Shown: one piece after another, positions 46,734 to 60,039 of the stretch
Position numbering within the stretch: the first letter of the stretch is position 1
Layout of the letters: each line of letters opens with the position of its first letter
NCBI RefSeq assembly: GCF_000340215.1
Contig: NW_006921533.1
Coordinates: 5,259,425 to 5,323,424, forward strand
Direction of reading: 5' to 3'
From: Pseudocercospora fijiensis CIRAD86
Lineage: Eukaryota > Ascomycota > Dothideomycetes > Mycosphaerellales > Mycosphaerellaceae
DNA: 64,000 nt
The notes under the pieces: model-generated
Database searches by the model: none
What the model was told of the DNA's origin: nothing
What the model saw: only the letters and a program-made list of their open reading frames with translations
Translations under genes and position numbers: made by a program

Positions 46734-46929
46734 TATTAGGACTAAAGAGGTTATACGTAATTAGTATATAACTAGGCCGAGTAAAGCTAGGGTCTTAATA
46801 CCTTAGGTAGGGCTTAGCGCTTAGTATTAGGCTAACTTGCCTACTTTCCTCCCTCTTCTCCTAGATCCTTATCGAATACTACTTATACCTACGACTACTC
46901 TATCTACCTACTAATATACCCTTCTTATA
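46734..46929 (+). repeat. 5' LTR of the 7.6-kb element
   Basis: 196 bp, matches 54147-54342. The sequence right after it (TAGTATTCGATC) may be a RIPped primer-binding site beginning TGG. Confidence 0.92.
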
Positions 46930-46959
46930 TAGTATTCGATCTACCCTTTAAGGGTAGTA

Positions 46960-48470
46960 GCTAGATAGTCCTTATTTTAAGCTTTTAGCGGTATAGCTAC
47001 GAAAACTATCGATCTAATTATATTACGCCCGAAGAACGGGACCTATACGTACTATTCTACTAAAACAACCGTACTAATTATTAAGCAAGGCCTTCTATAC
47101 GGCCTATTATACTAAGTTAATCGTACTAGGCCGATATCTACTAATTCCGCTATATCCGTATTATAGGGGCCTATAATATATTATTAGTATTTCCCTTTAT
47201 AATAGCCGGCTTATTACGAAGTAATAATAACTACGGCGCCGCTAGTAGCGCTAGCAATAACAATACTAGTAGCATAGAGCCTATTAAGGAACCTAAGATT
47301 CTAGGTAATAATCTAGAATTGCCCGTTAACGATATTCTTAATAATATTATTAATCGACGATATAGCTAACTAGCCTTTAGCCCCTAACTAGTAGGGAGAC
47401 TTTAAGAATGTACTTAAAACAGGCTTACTACCCTATATTAAGAGTAGTAGCTAAAGAATAACCTTCTCGAGATTCGCCGCCTATAAGAGTCTCTAATAAC
47501 TAATACTAAACTAATAGTAGGGCCTTCCTTACTATCCGTTTAGAAGAAGGATACTAAGCTTAAGGACTATACCGTATTTAACGGCTCTAGTCGCAAGCAG
47601 TATAATAATTATATACGTAATTATAAGCTTAACTAGCGAAATGCGCTAAGGGCTCTTCTAGACGACTATTTATTAGTCGTCTACGCTATATAATATATTA
47701 ATAGCGATCTAAAACGTACCTAGGATAACTATTTTAACTCCCTCGATAATTAGACTGCTATTTAGTAGCAAACCTATAAAACTATTATACTAGATACCCT
47801 TAGAAACCCTATACTAAGGCAATAATATACCTAGGACTAGTATCTTTAAGCTAAGCAAAAGACTAATTAATCGGCCCGCTTATTCGAGGCCTATTTAAAG
47901 ACCCTTAAAGACGACCTTCCGGCTAAGACTAATTCTATATAGATCTCCGAGATACGCCTAAAACTTAGGTAGGAGCTTATCCTCGAATTGGACCGTCGCC
48001 GTATATTTAAATAGGCTAACCTAATACGTATTTAATTTATAGTCGAAGTAGAAATAGCTAAACGAGCTGTTTAGCTTTAATAACGACTAGAATCGAGGAT
48101 CCTACTAGCTAGTACTAACCGTAGCAACCGTAGCCGCGGGGGAAACTAATGTTCCTACTAGAACAATAATGCTAATAATAGGAATAGTAACAATAATCGT
48201 AGAAGAGGCCGTAGCCGGCGGCTATATAAAGGAGGCCGCAATAGGGGCCGTATAAGGGGCTCGTATCCTTATAGTGCTAACCGCTCTACTAATAACAACA
48301 ATAGCTTTAGTAATCCCCTAACCGGATTAAAGTGCTTTAACTACGATAGTACTAGCTATCTACTAGGCTAATGCGACAAACTAAGGGATTAGACCTAGAT
48401 TAACTACGCTTCCGCTAAATATAGGAAACACCTTTTAGCCGCCAACGCTACCCCTATAGGCTAACCTTCG
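46960..48470 (+). pseudogene. gag of the 7.6-kb element
   Basis: Plus-strand remnant ending in a zinc knuckle at 48333-48374: CFNYDSTSYLLG.C. The second Cys and the His read as Tyr, as RIP of TGC and CAC predicts. A basic Arg/Gly-rich stretch precedes it (SRGGN, RGRSRRLYKGGRNRGRIRG). Dense TAG stops; the start is not fixed. Confidence 0.65.
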
Positions 48471-48479
48471 AAAAAAGAA

Positions 48480-51400
48480 TAAGCGCCGTACTAACTATTA
48501 GCCTCGTACGGCGTAAAATTATCGATATTATACTAGCTATTATACGTACCTGTCTCGTATAGTATACGTACAGCACTAATCATAAAACCAAGGTTATACT
48601 AGCCTAATCTAGGAAATTCAGTTATTAACCTTATTAACTATCGCCTAGCTAAGCAATTAGACCTTCGATAACTAAAGAGGGCTAATATGCTAACCCTTGC
48701 TTAGTTTAATAACGCTCGGCATTTAACCTATAGGGCTTACTATATTCCTATAGTTCTAAGAGACGACCTCGGCAATAAGCGCCTACTAGACTTTACTACC
48801 TACGCAGTAGATATAGACAACCTTCTATCTAATATTATTATTAGTAACCCTATCCTTAGGTAATACGCCGTAGCTATAGACTTAGGCAGCTAATAGTAGC
48901 AATTTAGAATCGCTAGGAAGGAGGATATTAAATACATCGACGTTAGCGAGTACTGTAACGATATCCGGGCCCTATTTATTAGCAACCTAATACCTACTTT
49001 AGCTAATCCGACTGCCGACCTACTTAGTAGTAATAACGATAAACCTGTGCCCCCTAATAGTATAGACCCTAATTAGCTTACTCGTATACCTTAGCCTATT
49101 CGAGAAACCTATATTAATATATTTAAACACTACCTAGCATCGACATTGCCTATATCTAAAGAGACTAACTATAAGATTAATATTATAGAGGATAAGAAGG
49201 TTCCTTTTAGACTACTCTATAACCTTAGCGAGCGTAACCTTGCTATATTACGTAGATACCTAGATAAGAACCTAGCTAATAGTCGAATTTAGTATAGCAA
49301 CAGCCCTACTAGTATACTAATCCTGTTTATTCTAAAGAAGAATATTAGCCTACACCTATATATTAATTACCGTAGACTTAACGCTATTACTATTAAGGAC
49401 CGTTGTCTGCTTCCGCTTATTAGTAAGATCCTCGATCGCCTATCTAGCGCCTATTTCTATATTATATTAGACATTAAGGATGCGTACTATCGTATCTGTA
49501 TTCGTAAGGGCGATAAATAGAAAATAGCCTTCCGTACTCGCTATAGCTATTTCGAGTACTTAGTTATGCTATTTAGCCTAGCTAATACTCCTATAACATT
49601 CTAGTCCTATATTAATTAGGCCCTATCCGGCCTATTAGACTATCTCTATATAGTTTATATCGATAATATCCTAGTCTATATATATTTACCCGATATTACG
49701 GAGTACTAGGCTATAGTCCGTAAGGTGCTTAATCGCCTAAGAACCTATAGCTTATATTGCAAGCCTTCTAAATGCACCTTTGCTACTAAGGAGGTAGCCT
49801 TCCTTAGCTTCCTCGTATTAACTAATAGTATTAAGGCTAACCCTAATCGGATTAAAACAATTACTAAATAGCTAACCCCTACTAGTATTAAAGAGCTTTA
49901 ATTATTCCTAGGGTTTACTAACTTTTACCGCCGCTTTATTAAGGGCTATTCGAGGCATATAATACTAGTATTAACTAAGCTTACTAAGACTAAGGCAAAT
50001 CCTTCTAGAGAGTTTAAATAGACTAACAAAACATACTAGTAAGCCGCTTTTAACGGTCTAAAGCAACGCTTTACTAAAGTCCCCTTACTATACTATTTCG
50101 TACTAAGCAAACAGATCCGAATTAATACTAACGCTTTACAGTTCGCTATATTAGCTATTATATTATAGCAGGCTAATAACACCTATTAGCACCCGATTGC
50201 CTTCTTTTTACGGAAGATAATCGATATAGAGCGTCGATACGAGACCTACGAGTAAGAGCTCTTAGCAATCGTAGAAGCCTTTAAGTATTAGCGCTACTAT
50301 CTCGATAGTGCTTAGTATACAATTTAGGTCTATATAGACTATAACAACCTACGTAGTATTACTAAGGTTATAAGGGTTATAGGTCGATAGGCTAGATAGG
50401 CCGTCTACCTCGCCGGGTTTGATTTTAATATACTATATCGGCTAGGCGTAAGTAACCCTGCTAATAGCCTATTAAGGCGACCTAATTACGATAGTAAGAC
50501 TTGGTATATTAATTCATTGTTTCTAACCCTATAGTATAAGATTGCTATAGCCTATATCGTTAATAAGTAAGCGTAGGATAAGCGGACTTCCGGACCCCGC
50601 GGCGGTAATAAATACTATAGCGGAGTTATCGTTCTTCTAGTATGCGTTAGAAAGGACGTAGATCGCTCGAGCTATAACAACTCGATTAAAGATATTGCTA
50701 TCTATAGCGATAGCACTATAGAAGAGGTTGTAGTTGTTCCGGCTACTAGTACTATTAGATATATATAATACGTACCTCGTTCGATAGTAAGGGTACTATT
50801 AAATAACCTTATAAATAGGGATAGTTAATCGTTTGTAGATAAGCTATTACGTGCTTAGCAGAGGGACGCCTTTGCTATTAAACGTATTAATAAGCTTATA
50901 AGTAGACGAACGGCTCGATCTAGTAAGAGTAACTAGTCGATCGATAATAAGGGTTACTTAAAGTTTAAGGGCAGATACTATATTCCCGCTAAACAATCGA
51001 TTAGACAAGAGCTTTTAAAGAGGCACTGTAATAGTAAACTCGCTAGTTACTATAGTATAGAGAGGTCGTACGAGTTGCTATCGCGTATATACTACTAGCT
51101 AAATAGTAAACGGCATATAAAGGAGTATATGCAGACCTGTGTAGTGTACTAGCGAGTTGGGGTACTAGAGCACTTGCTATTTAGCGAGTTGTCTTTACTT
51201 CCTATTCCTAGGAAGCTATTCGTAGAGCTTATAATAGATTTTATTATAGGCCTTCCTCCTACTAAGCGTAGGGGAAGCAAGGATGTATATAATACTATCC
51301 TTATTATAGTAGATCGATTTACTAAAAGCGCTCGATATATCCCGGTACGGAAAGATTATACTGCTATTAATATAGCAGAAGCGCTATACTAGTAGAATAA

Positions 51401-52380
51401 CATCTTCTATATCTATTAGGGAACCCCTAAGGGGATAGTATCTAATCGTAGATCGATACTAATATCGCACTATTAGAGCGAAATATACCTATAGCTAAGA
51501 CTAAAGCATCGGCTATTAATAGCCTTCTATCTATAGACTAACGGTTAAATAGAGAGGCAGAATACTACCCTATAGTAGTACTTGCGCAGCTACATTAACG
51601 AGAACCCCGAGGATTGGGTTAACCTCCTATAGCCTATAGAATTCGTATATAACAATAGTATATACTTATTAACTAAGGTTTTACTATACATAGCTATAAT
51701 AGGCCAAAATGCCACTTTGCTATAGGACCTACTAACGCTCGAGGCCGAGCGCAAGGAAAGGGAAGCGCGTTAAGTACTAGAGATACTAGCGGCAATAGAA
51801 CGTATCTAGAAGATATGAGAAATCTATACTAAGATAGCTAAGAAACTAATAAAGGCTTAAGAGTACTAAAAGACCTACTACGATAAGCGCTATATACTAA
51901 TAACCTTTAAACAAGGCGATATAGTTATACTTAGTACGAAGAACCTCCGTATCCGCAAGCACCTATTACCTAATAGCAAAACAAGGCCTAAGCTCGCACT
52001 AAGATACATTAGCCTATTCCGCATTCGAGAAGTTAAGGGCTCCTCCGTATAGGCCTATTAGTTGTAGCTTCCTCCTTATTATACTATCTATAATACCTTC
52101 TACGTATCCCTCCTTAAACTATACTACTAGCGCGAAGGCGATAAAGCGCCTATTAAGTTAGAAGAAGTCTTAGCTAATAGTAAAGAGCTATAGTCTATAG
52201 AGCGTATACTAAAGCATTAGACTACTAGGCAAGGCAAGAAGGAGTACCTATTAAGATAGCAAGGCTATTTACCTAAATAGGACTCGTAAGAGGCCGAAGA
52301 CTCGTTTAAAGATATAGCTAAGTTGTTAGATAAGTATTAGACTAGTATAAAGAACAAGAAGAAGGCTAAGGGCCTATAAT
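48480..52380 (+). pseudogene. pol (RT-RNaseH-integrase) of the 7.6-kb element
   Basis: Reverse transcriptase is clear at 49.2-49.9 kb: ISLHLYINYRRLNAITIKDR, LDIKDAYYRI, and an active-site box VYIDNILVY at 49653-49679 where the second Asp is Asn (GAT to AAT in a TpG context). RNase H reads ETYEQELLAIVEAFKYQRYY. Integrase follows: zinc region at 50.95-51.15 kb, then LIIDFIIGLPPTKRRGSK, DRFTKSARYIPV and GTPKGIVSNRRS, where the catalytic Asp is again Asn. The longest undamaged part is 51174-51392 in the integrase core. The end, near 52380, is a Lys-rich tail. The enzymes are dead by sequence. Confidence 0.85.
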
Positions 52381-52390
52381 ATCGCCTAGG

Positions 52391-52418
52391 AATAATGCTA
52401 CCCCCGGGGTGCTATTAG
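52391..52418 (+). repeat. Boundary palindrome F
   Basis: AATAATGCTACCCCC + GGGGTGCTATTAG, directly after pol. It has the same sense orientation as A, B, D and E in the 12.3-kb element. Confidence 0.8.
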
Positions 52419-52821
52419 CTAACTAATTAGAGGCCGGCAAACTAGGACAATAAGACTATACTAGGCGCGCTACGACGCGTTAATCAATTAATCGCATACT
52501 CTTTTAAGGGCTCTACCTCTTTACTAATGCGCCCTATAAGGCCCTTCTCCTAGTATTTAGGTCCCCCTCTTAATCCTTTATTCTATTAAGGCCTCGAGGC
52601 CTAGGCAATTAGCGAGGACGGCGTCGCGCTTGTAACGGCGCGGCCGGCGCGGCTATATTAGTAACGGTATTACGGAATGTATTACTATTTAAGAAAGGAA
52701 GGATACGGCTATATTAGAAAGGTTCCTTCGAGGACATAACTAAGTTGTTAGATAAGTACTAGACTAGCGTAAAGCATACGAAGAAGGCTAAGGGCCTATA
52801 ATGTTACTAGAAAGGCCTAGG

Positions 52822-52848
52822 ATTAATGCTACCCCGGGGTGCTATTAG
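52822..52848 (+). repeat. Boundary palindrome G
   Basis: ATTAATGCTACCCC + GGGGTGCTATTAG. A perfect ACCCCGGGGT core, in the second copy of the 431-bp unit. Confidence 0.8.
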
Positions 52849-53102
52849 CTAACTAATAAGAGGCGAGCAATTGTTAGCAAAGGATAACGAGACTATACTA
52901 TAATAGCGAACGCGTACCGAGTATTAACAAGCGCGCTATACGCGCTAATTAATCGCCTACTCTTTTAAGGGCTCTACCTCTTTACTAATACGCCCTTAGC
53001 TATAAGGCCCTCTTCTTAGTATTTAGATCCCTCTCTCTTATTCCTTTATTCTATCGAGGCCTCGGGTCTAGACGGTTAACGAGGGCGGCGCGCGCGCGAA
53101 TC

Positions 53103-53234
<132 letters not shown>

Positions 53235-53330
53235 GCGTTGCGCTTATACTAGATAGTAGAGGTCGACGCGGTTATATTAGTAGCAGTATTACTAGTTAGA
53301 GTATTGTTAGTTAAAGAAGGAAATTAGGAG

Positions 53331-54146
53331 TAAGGTAACGTTAGCGCTAAGACGACTAGCGCCGCTACTATTAACATTACTTGCTATTACTACTATACCT
53401 ACGAGAACAACCTTACCTATACTACGGCCTAAGGCCGGGGCGTACTATACTAGCTAGACCGAAAGAATTAAGCTATTCGAAGGGCTTAAGGCTTAAAAGA
53501 TTAAGCGATTGTAGACTAACTAAGGGCAAAAATATAGAGCTAAGCTAGCTAGGGTCGATCTTGCGGATAATAGGTTACTCCTCGATCTTTGCGACCCTTT
53601 AAGCGAAGCGAACCTTAACTATTACACTTATAATAGCCTTTACCTATACAAACTAGACGAACTGTATTTTAGAAAATAAGATTAACAATTAAAGGCTGCT
53701 AAACCTAACTAATTAGGGCTAGCGAAACCGCGAATAGTAAATAGCCCTTGTAATAATAAGAATAATCCCTCGGAAACGAATATTGCTAGGTCTTTTAAGA
53801 GTAGACATAAAGAACTCGAATAACATTACTTAGAACGGAGGCAGTACTACAATACCTCGTACGCCTACCTATTATAGTAGGGAAGACACGCTCGTATTAT
53901 AATTAGTCGATAGCCCTTAATTCTTATAGATATATATTACTTTATTATATACAAGGATAGCGTAGTTAGAGTTAAGCATTGTGTTATATTAGAGGTAAGG
54001 TTTAATATAGTTATATAATTAGGTAGTTAAGTATTTAATTTAGCGCGGACTAAGCAGCTTGTTAGACCTACTAAGTTAGTAGCGATAGAGGTTAAGATTA
54101 GAATATAGACCGGCTACGAGGGCGCGGCCTTTAGAAGGGAAGCGTA
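53331..54146 (+). other. Post-pol segment of the 7.6-kb element with coding traces
   Basis: Between the duplication and the 3' LTR. Plus-strand pieces such as YYYYTYENNLTYTT, KLDELYFRK, NNKNNPSETNIARSFKSRHK and IDIYYFIIYKDSVVRVKH appear, with TAG breaks. It may be a third frame after pol, in the same place as the third frame of the 12.3-kb element, but I see no similarity between them. Confidence 0.4.
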
Positions 54147-54342
54147 TATTAGGACTAAAGAGGTTATACATAATTAGTATATAACTAGGCCGAGTAAAGC
54201 TAGGGTCTTAATGCCTTAGGCAGGGCTTAGCGCTTAGCGTTAGGCTAACTTGCCTGCTTTCCTTACTCTCCTCCTAGATCCTTATCGAATAATACTTATA
54301 CCTACGACTACTCTATCTACCTGCTAATATACCCTTCTTATA
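54147..54342 (+). repeat. 3' LTR of the 7.6-kb element
   Basis: 196 bp, followed by TSD CGTAG at 54343-54347. Confidence 0.92.
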
Positions 54343-54349
54343 CGTAGTT

Positions 54350-54955
54350 AGCGCCTGTTAAGCTATATTATACCTACTCGCTAGGAGAGTCGCCTTCGTA
54401 ACGTCTTGCGTCGACAAAGCCTATTAGAGACCTAAAAAAAAGAAAAAAAAAAGGAAATAAAGTACCGTATAGGCAGGTACTACCTACGGGTTGCTAAGCG
54501 AAGCGAGACCTAAGCGGAATAACCGTTAGAAGTCGCTACTATATCGCTATAGGACTGTATCGTAATATATATCGCAGCGATATATCGTAATAGGGTACCG
54601 TAGTATTATAGTCGCAATATTGTTGTCGCTATAGCGTTGTATTACTACACTCCTAAGAGGGTAGTAGTAGGCAAGGTAGTAAGGCAGAAGTTACGTAGGG
54701 GAATATTTTAATTTCTTCTAATTAGAGGCCGAGCCTAAATTTATAGTAGCGGTTCTTTAGATTAAACCCTCGGCGAATACCTTATACGTAACGCAACTAC
54801 TTCTAACTGTTATTCCGCTTAGCTCGTAAATAGATAATACCTCCGCATCCTCGTCGCAAGCTCCTCGAATACTTCGGCTTATGCCTGTTTACTTCGCTTC
54901 GCTCGCACTAAAAAGAAAAAAAAAAGAGAAAAAAAAGACTAAACAGGCTCTACCT
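54350..54955. mobile_element. Inverted-repeat (foldback-like) element
   Basis: Nested inverted arms: TAAGCGGAATAACCGTTAGA at 54511 pairs with TCTAACTGTTATTCCGCTTA at 54802. GCTAAGCGAAGCGAG (54493) pairs with CTTCGCTTCGCTCGC (54892), and a GCCTGTT/AACAGGC pair lies further out. Poly-A runs near 54434 and 54913. Non-coding. Probably a non-autonomous DNA transposon; ends not fixed. Confidence 0.55.
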
Positions 54956-55377
54956 ATCGAGGAACCTCGACTATTCGATAAGCGGTTCTATTATTATCGT
55001 TGTTCTCGTTATTATAGTATAATATTATATTAATGCGAAGTTAGATACTATTAGATATCTCGTATTAATTAGCTATATAGGCTTATTATAGAATATTTAT
55101 TATAGACCTATAGCCTAGGCTAATAGTACTATCGCTTAGAGAGGAGCTAATTTCCTAGTTATCGGATATAGTAGTATAGAGTATACTATATATAGTTTAA
55201 TTAAGTAATATTCGTAACGAGTAATATTAATAATATTATTTAGTATTAAGTTGTTATTAGTATCGTATCTAGATATATATCTTTATTTATAGTATAGACC
55301 TTAGAGAAAAGTATAATCTATATAATAGAGAAGTATATAGCTTTATACTCGCTAATATATAGCTTTAAGTAATATTC

Positions 55378-55476
55378 GACTTCCGATATACGACTTCCGA
55401 TATCCGACTTCCGATATACGACTTCCGATATCCGACTTCCGATATACGACTTCCGATATTTAACTTCCGATATTAC
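55378..55476. repeat. 14-bp minisatellite (CGACTTCCGATATM)
   Basis: Seven units of CGACTTCCGATATA/C alternating, the last degenerate. A short array just before an LTR fragment. Confidence 0.93.
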
Positions 55477-55513
55477 TCCTCGCTATAGTCGCTATTAAGT
55501 TAATCTTCGAGTA

Positions 55514-55564
55514 CTAAAGGACGGAAACTAATACTACTACTGCTATTGGTTATAATAGTATAGG
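55514..55564 (+). repeat. Truncated copy of the 12.3-kb element's LTR start
   Basis: About 50 bp starting TAAAGGACGGAAACTAATAC match the first part of the 279-bp LTRs, then diverge. It is a fragment of a related LTR and shows the family has, or had, more copies. Confidence 0.7.
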
Positions 55565-56640
55565 GCCTATAGGCCTCCTTAGGTAGAATAAAGGAACTAA
55601 AAAAAGCGAGGAGATACCCTACGTCGATCTAGTAACAGGTATAGTCTTAGGGCCTAACGCTATAGACGATAAGCGCTAGGAGTAGATCGAGTATAGTTAA
55701 AGAGACGAGATACTAGTAAAAGGGCAAGGTATAAGTCCTATTAATCTAGAAAATTATAGTTAAAGCTACTACGAAAAGCTAGTAAGGATTAGAATCGAGA
55801 CTAGTCGTCTTTATATCCTCGATATAGAGTAGAAGTTTCTTTATTAGTATTAGAGCGAAGCCTTTACGTCTATAAAGGCAAAGTAGCTTGCGATTAATGC
55901 GATCGCGGCTAGGTATCTAGGGACGGCAGAAGTGCTACTAAAGGAGGAAGGGGTATAGGTAATTATTCTATACTCGGTATATATAGCCGGCGTTCGTAGC
56001 CGGCAGATACTAATAGTTATATAGAAAGCGTTTCTCGAGGGCAGAGTGCTACTACTATACAAAATCTTTGCTAAGGTAGAGAGGGCTTGTATCCGGAATC
56101 TAAGCGCCTAGTAGGATAGGTTAGCGTTAGAATTCTCTAATCTCTATATAAGCCTCCGAAGGATTACCTATTTCAGCGATACGGCTTTATCTCGACTACT
56201 CCGTAGGTACCCGACGAAGCTCGAGCGCTCTTTAAGGTCTTTACTAAGAAGCGGAAGGAGTTCGAGGATTAGGATTAGTTAATAGAGCTGTTAGTTAGTC
56301 TTAGGTTTCGTAGTTAGACTCGGCCTAAGCATTTGCTTATCGAGTGTCTTATACCGAAAGAGGATAGATTAAGACTAAAAACGAGCTTAGATTCGTTAGG
56401 TATAGTAGCTCGGTTCCGTTAGTAGGAGAGAGCCGCCGTATAGAAGGCAAAATTTAGGTAGTTAGGGTAGCTAGGAAAGAAATTCTAGTAGTTAGGCTAG
56501 CTAGGGTAGCTAGGAAAAAAAATCTAGTAGTTTAGTAGCTAGGAAACGAAAAAAAAAGATAGCTAGCTATTTACTACCTAGCTGTTCCTAACGATACGAT
56601 ACTATAAAAGAAATAGTGTTTCCCTATAGCTACTAGTATA
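55565..56640 (+). other. RIPped coding trace, unknown
   Basis: Plus- and minus-strand open pieces, among them a 70-codon minus frame at 55850-56062 that I consider a shadow. Around 56440-56545 there is a repeated GTAGCTAGGAAA/TCTAGTAGTT motif in about three degenerate copies. No domain recognised. Confidence 0.3.
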
Positions 56641-59560
56641 TATCTACTACTCCTAAGTCCTTACTTTACCGTACGAAACCTTAAAATATACCGACCGACA
56701 TTATATATATACTAGGCGCTATACTAGGAAGGGTAATAACGAGACGATAGTCGAAACAGTCTAGTATACGAGCGAGATTGCGATAATAGCGAGAGGAGGT
56801 CGTATACTTACCTTCGAGCCTATTAAGTCCTAGACGACGATTAGGGCTAGATTTATCCTCTCCGAATCCTAGTAGTAGGAATTCATTATAGGGTACTACT
56901 ACCTAGTCCTTACCTTTACGGAGTCTAAGTAGAATGTTATTCGGAGATATAAGAATATCGAGTATTAACCCGGAAATCTTCGAAAAGGCTAGCTAGGCGT
57001 ATTTTTAGAAACCCGAGTATATAGAGCAGTTTAATTAATAGGTCTATAAGATATAGTTCCCTTTATACTTACGTTCGAAGGAGTATAAACTCCGGAAGTA
57101 CTCGATACAATAGGGGAGTAAGGAGCGAACGGACACATTCTAGAAGTTCTTTATAAAGGGGGCATTGCACCGTTATACGACTTCTCGACTTAAAAGTTAA
57201 CTAGTAATTGTCTGCAACTTCTACGGTTTAATCTTAAAATACCCGAAACTAGGGGATAGGAACTTATCGCCTACGAACTATCTCTATTCTAAACAGTGTC
57301 GGGAATCTTAAGGAGAGAGGAGAGTTAATATAGATATAGCGTTCTAGAAAGAGGTACGTCTTCTAAAATGCCGGCTATAGCTACCGGCTATAGTTACCGG
57401 CTATAGCTACCGGCTATAGCTGCCGGCTACAGATTCCGGCTACTTTAATTAACCGTAGAGATCTAGCTAATTATTATAGGCTACGCTTAAGGAAGCTCTA
57501 GGATTAAAGGCTACCGATTTCTCCTCCGAAGACTTTAAGCAACTAGCAAACGAAATGCTAGCTATAAACGGTCTTCCGGAAGACTTCTACGAAAGGGAGT
57601 CTATATAGAAGACATACCTATATCTTATAAACTACCCTCCCCTATTTCTCGGCGCGACAACCTAGCGTATTATATTTGAAAAGAACAAAGAGGCTGCGTT
57701 AGACGATATTCGGGAGATCCTCCGTAATACTCGCCGAGTAGCTATTACTATCGATAGCTAGTTAAGCCGGACTATAAGAGCCTCCTTCCTCTCGATTATA
57801 CTATACTTTATTAATTCGGATTAGAAACTCTAGGAACTTATAATCGGATTCCCTAAAATTCTAGGTTCCTATACTAGTAAGGATATAGCGAAGCTTGTCT
57901 ATACGGCAATAGATAGGGTTAGCGTAATAACGAAACTAATCTCGATTACTACGGACAACGCTAGTAATAATCGAATATTATATAAGGCGTTATATATACA
58001 ATTCACTCGCATATGTCTTTAAAATTACTAATTATATTAATAGGGTCGAGTACGTAGAGGAGATTATAAGGTCTATAATCTAGCTTAATCTTCCGAATAT
58101 TAAGCTCGCTACGATTCCGGATACGTACGATAATACGTACGACGATAACGATAAAGAGGAGCCTAGTAATAGCCCTAGCCCTATTAAATCGGAGCCGACG
58201 TCGTTACTAGTTGCATCCCTATAGAAGTTTCCCTACTTCGCTTATATAGTTTAAATCGCGATCCGAGCTCTCTTTAAGACGCTTAAAATTGCACTATTAA
58301 ACGACGACTAATAGAAGATCCTAGATAAGGATAAGGCAAAGTCGAAAGTCGAGAAACTCGTTATAGTAATAAGATAGGATAAGGTAGAGAGCCTCGCTCT
58401 CGTTTTATATAAGGTATAACTTTTGTCCGTAGCCGGCACCTATAGCCGGCAACCTAGTATAGTTCTAACTCTTTTTCTCTAGCTTCGTCGTCTAGCAATA
58501 TATACGAACTCGAGCTTATAGAGATATAACCGATTCGAGGCTATTTGAAAGAACCTAATCGAGCGCCCTAAAACCGATACCTAGAATATCGTATAGAATA
58601 AGCGATAGCAAAAGCGGCCTCCTTAGCGCCTACTCTGTTTTACCTAAGACGTTAAGACCCGGTTCGATTCGACTTTCTATATAGTTACGAGGGGATGTAC
58701 TTTACGTACCGCTCTCGAGATCTATTAGAGTTCCGAGGGTATTAAGTAGCTCGGCCTTACCGCCGCCGAATAGCGCTAAGTAGAGTATCTCGTCGATATT
58801 AGTAAGTATTACGCGAAGGTTACTACTACGATTAGAAGAACCTAAGGACCGACGATCTACCTTGTCTTTACGTACTATAACTAGCTCTTTAACAAGCTCG
58901 AGGAAACCGTAGCTAAGCTAGCTAAGAAGAGCGTTCCCTAGAAAGTAGCTATAACGAAAGCTATAGACAGCTTCTATACTAAGTTGTATAAATATTATAG
59001 TACTACCTTTAAGTCGTTCGGGGATATCTATAGCGTTACGTACTTACTTAACCCGGTAGAAAAGGATATATACTAGTAGAGGCCGGAATAGAAGGCGGAC
59101 GAGGTATAGCCGAAGCATTACTAGACTATTCTAGAAAAGATATTCTACGAGCGTCGGAAAGAAACTAGTCTAACTATCCCGAGCGTAGGCATAGGCTATA
59201 AGAGGTCTTTTAGTATCGCTCGTTACTAGGGCCGCTTTAATCGAATATACTCGCCTACTACCTTCGAATCTATTATAGTATTCCGATACTATCTCCTCTA
59301 CTAGAGTCGCTAAGGCAGGTTACTAAAGATTATACTAAAGGAGTTAATTAAGGAATTAGAAAACCTTAAGATCGAAGAAACCTAGGAGCGCGAAGAGAAT
59401 GCGAAATTTAGTCTAAGCGAAACCCTAATTAGTAATAACGAAGAGGAGGAGGGCGGAGGTAGAAGGCGATACTAGGTCGAGAAGCGGAAATATATATAGG
59501 CTTAGAGCAGCTTTAAGGAGACGAAGCGTTTACGTATAAGGTAATATAGCCGGCGTATAT
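56640..59560 (+). pseudogene. RIPped hAT-family transposase
   Basis: Plus strand, dense TAG stops. The DDE region is readable: TIDS at about 57746 (first catalytic Asp, then a former Trp or Gln as TAG), INSD.KL.ELIIGFPKILGS, and ITTDNASNN at 57945-57971 (second Asp), all in the order of hAT transposases. Further on, a Ser/Asp/Glu-rich linker, then VTYLLNPVEKDIY near 59.03 kb and SIARY.GRFNRIYSPTTFE, correspond to the region before the hATC dimerisation domain. The enzyme would cut and paste DNA with 8-bp duplications. I could not find its terminal inverted repeats. Confidence 0.7.
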
Positions 59561-60039
59561 AGCCGGCATATATCCGAAATGTGTTTCGAATTCCTAGGAC
59601 CTAAATAGACTAGTTGCTATAGCAACCGACCCCGCTTACCTACGGACTATTTCTTATTCTCTATTCGCTCTTCCTCTCCTTCTTCCCTTTCCCTATATTC
59701 TTAAAGACAAACATACCTTAAGGATTCGGCTCTTCGGGCCTTCCTAAGCCGGCTACCTCCCCTTCCTTAAGCTACTATCCTTTATACGAATCTAACGATA
59801 ACCTACTAAGGCGGTTTAATAGAAGACTATTTGTTCTAGAAGGCAAGAAGCATTAATGTCTCCTTACGATTATATACTTATTAATTTTCTAGGTCCTACC
59901 GATATACCCTCGTCGCCTAAACGCGTAGATAAATATCTTTAGAGGCTAAAGGGTAAGGGTAAAGCAAGCTAAGTATAGGGAGACTATAGCGAGAACGAGA
60001 TATCGGAAGAGCAAGACTCTCCGTAGTATATACGAAGGA

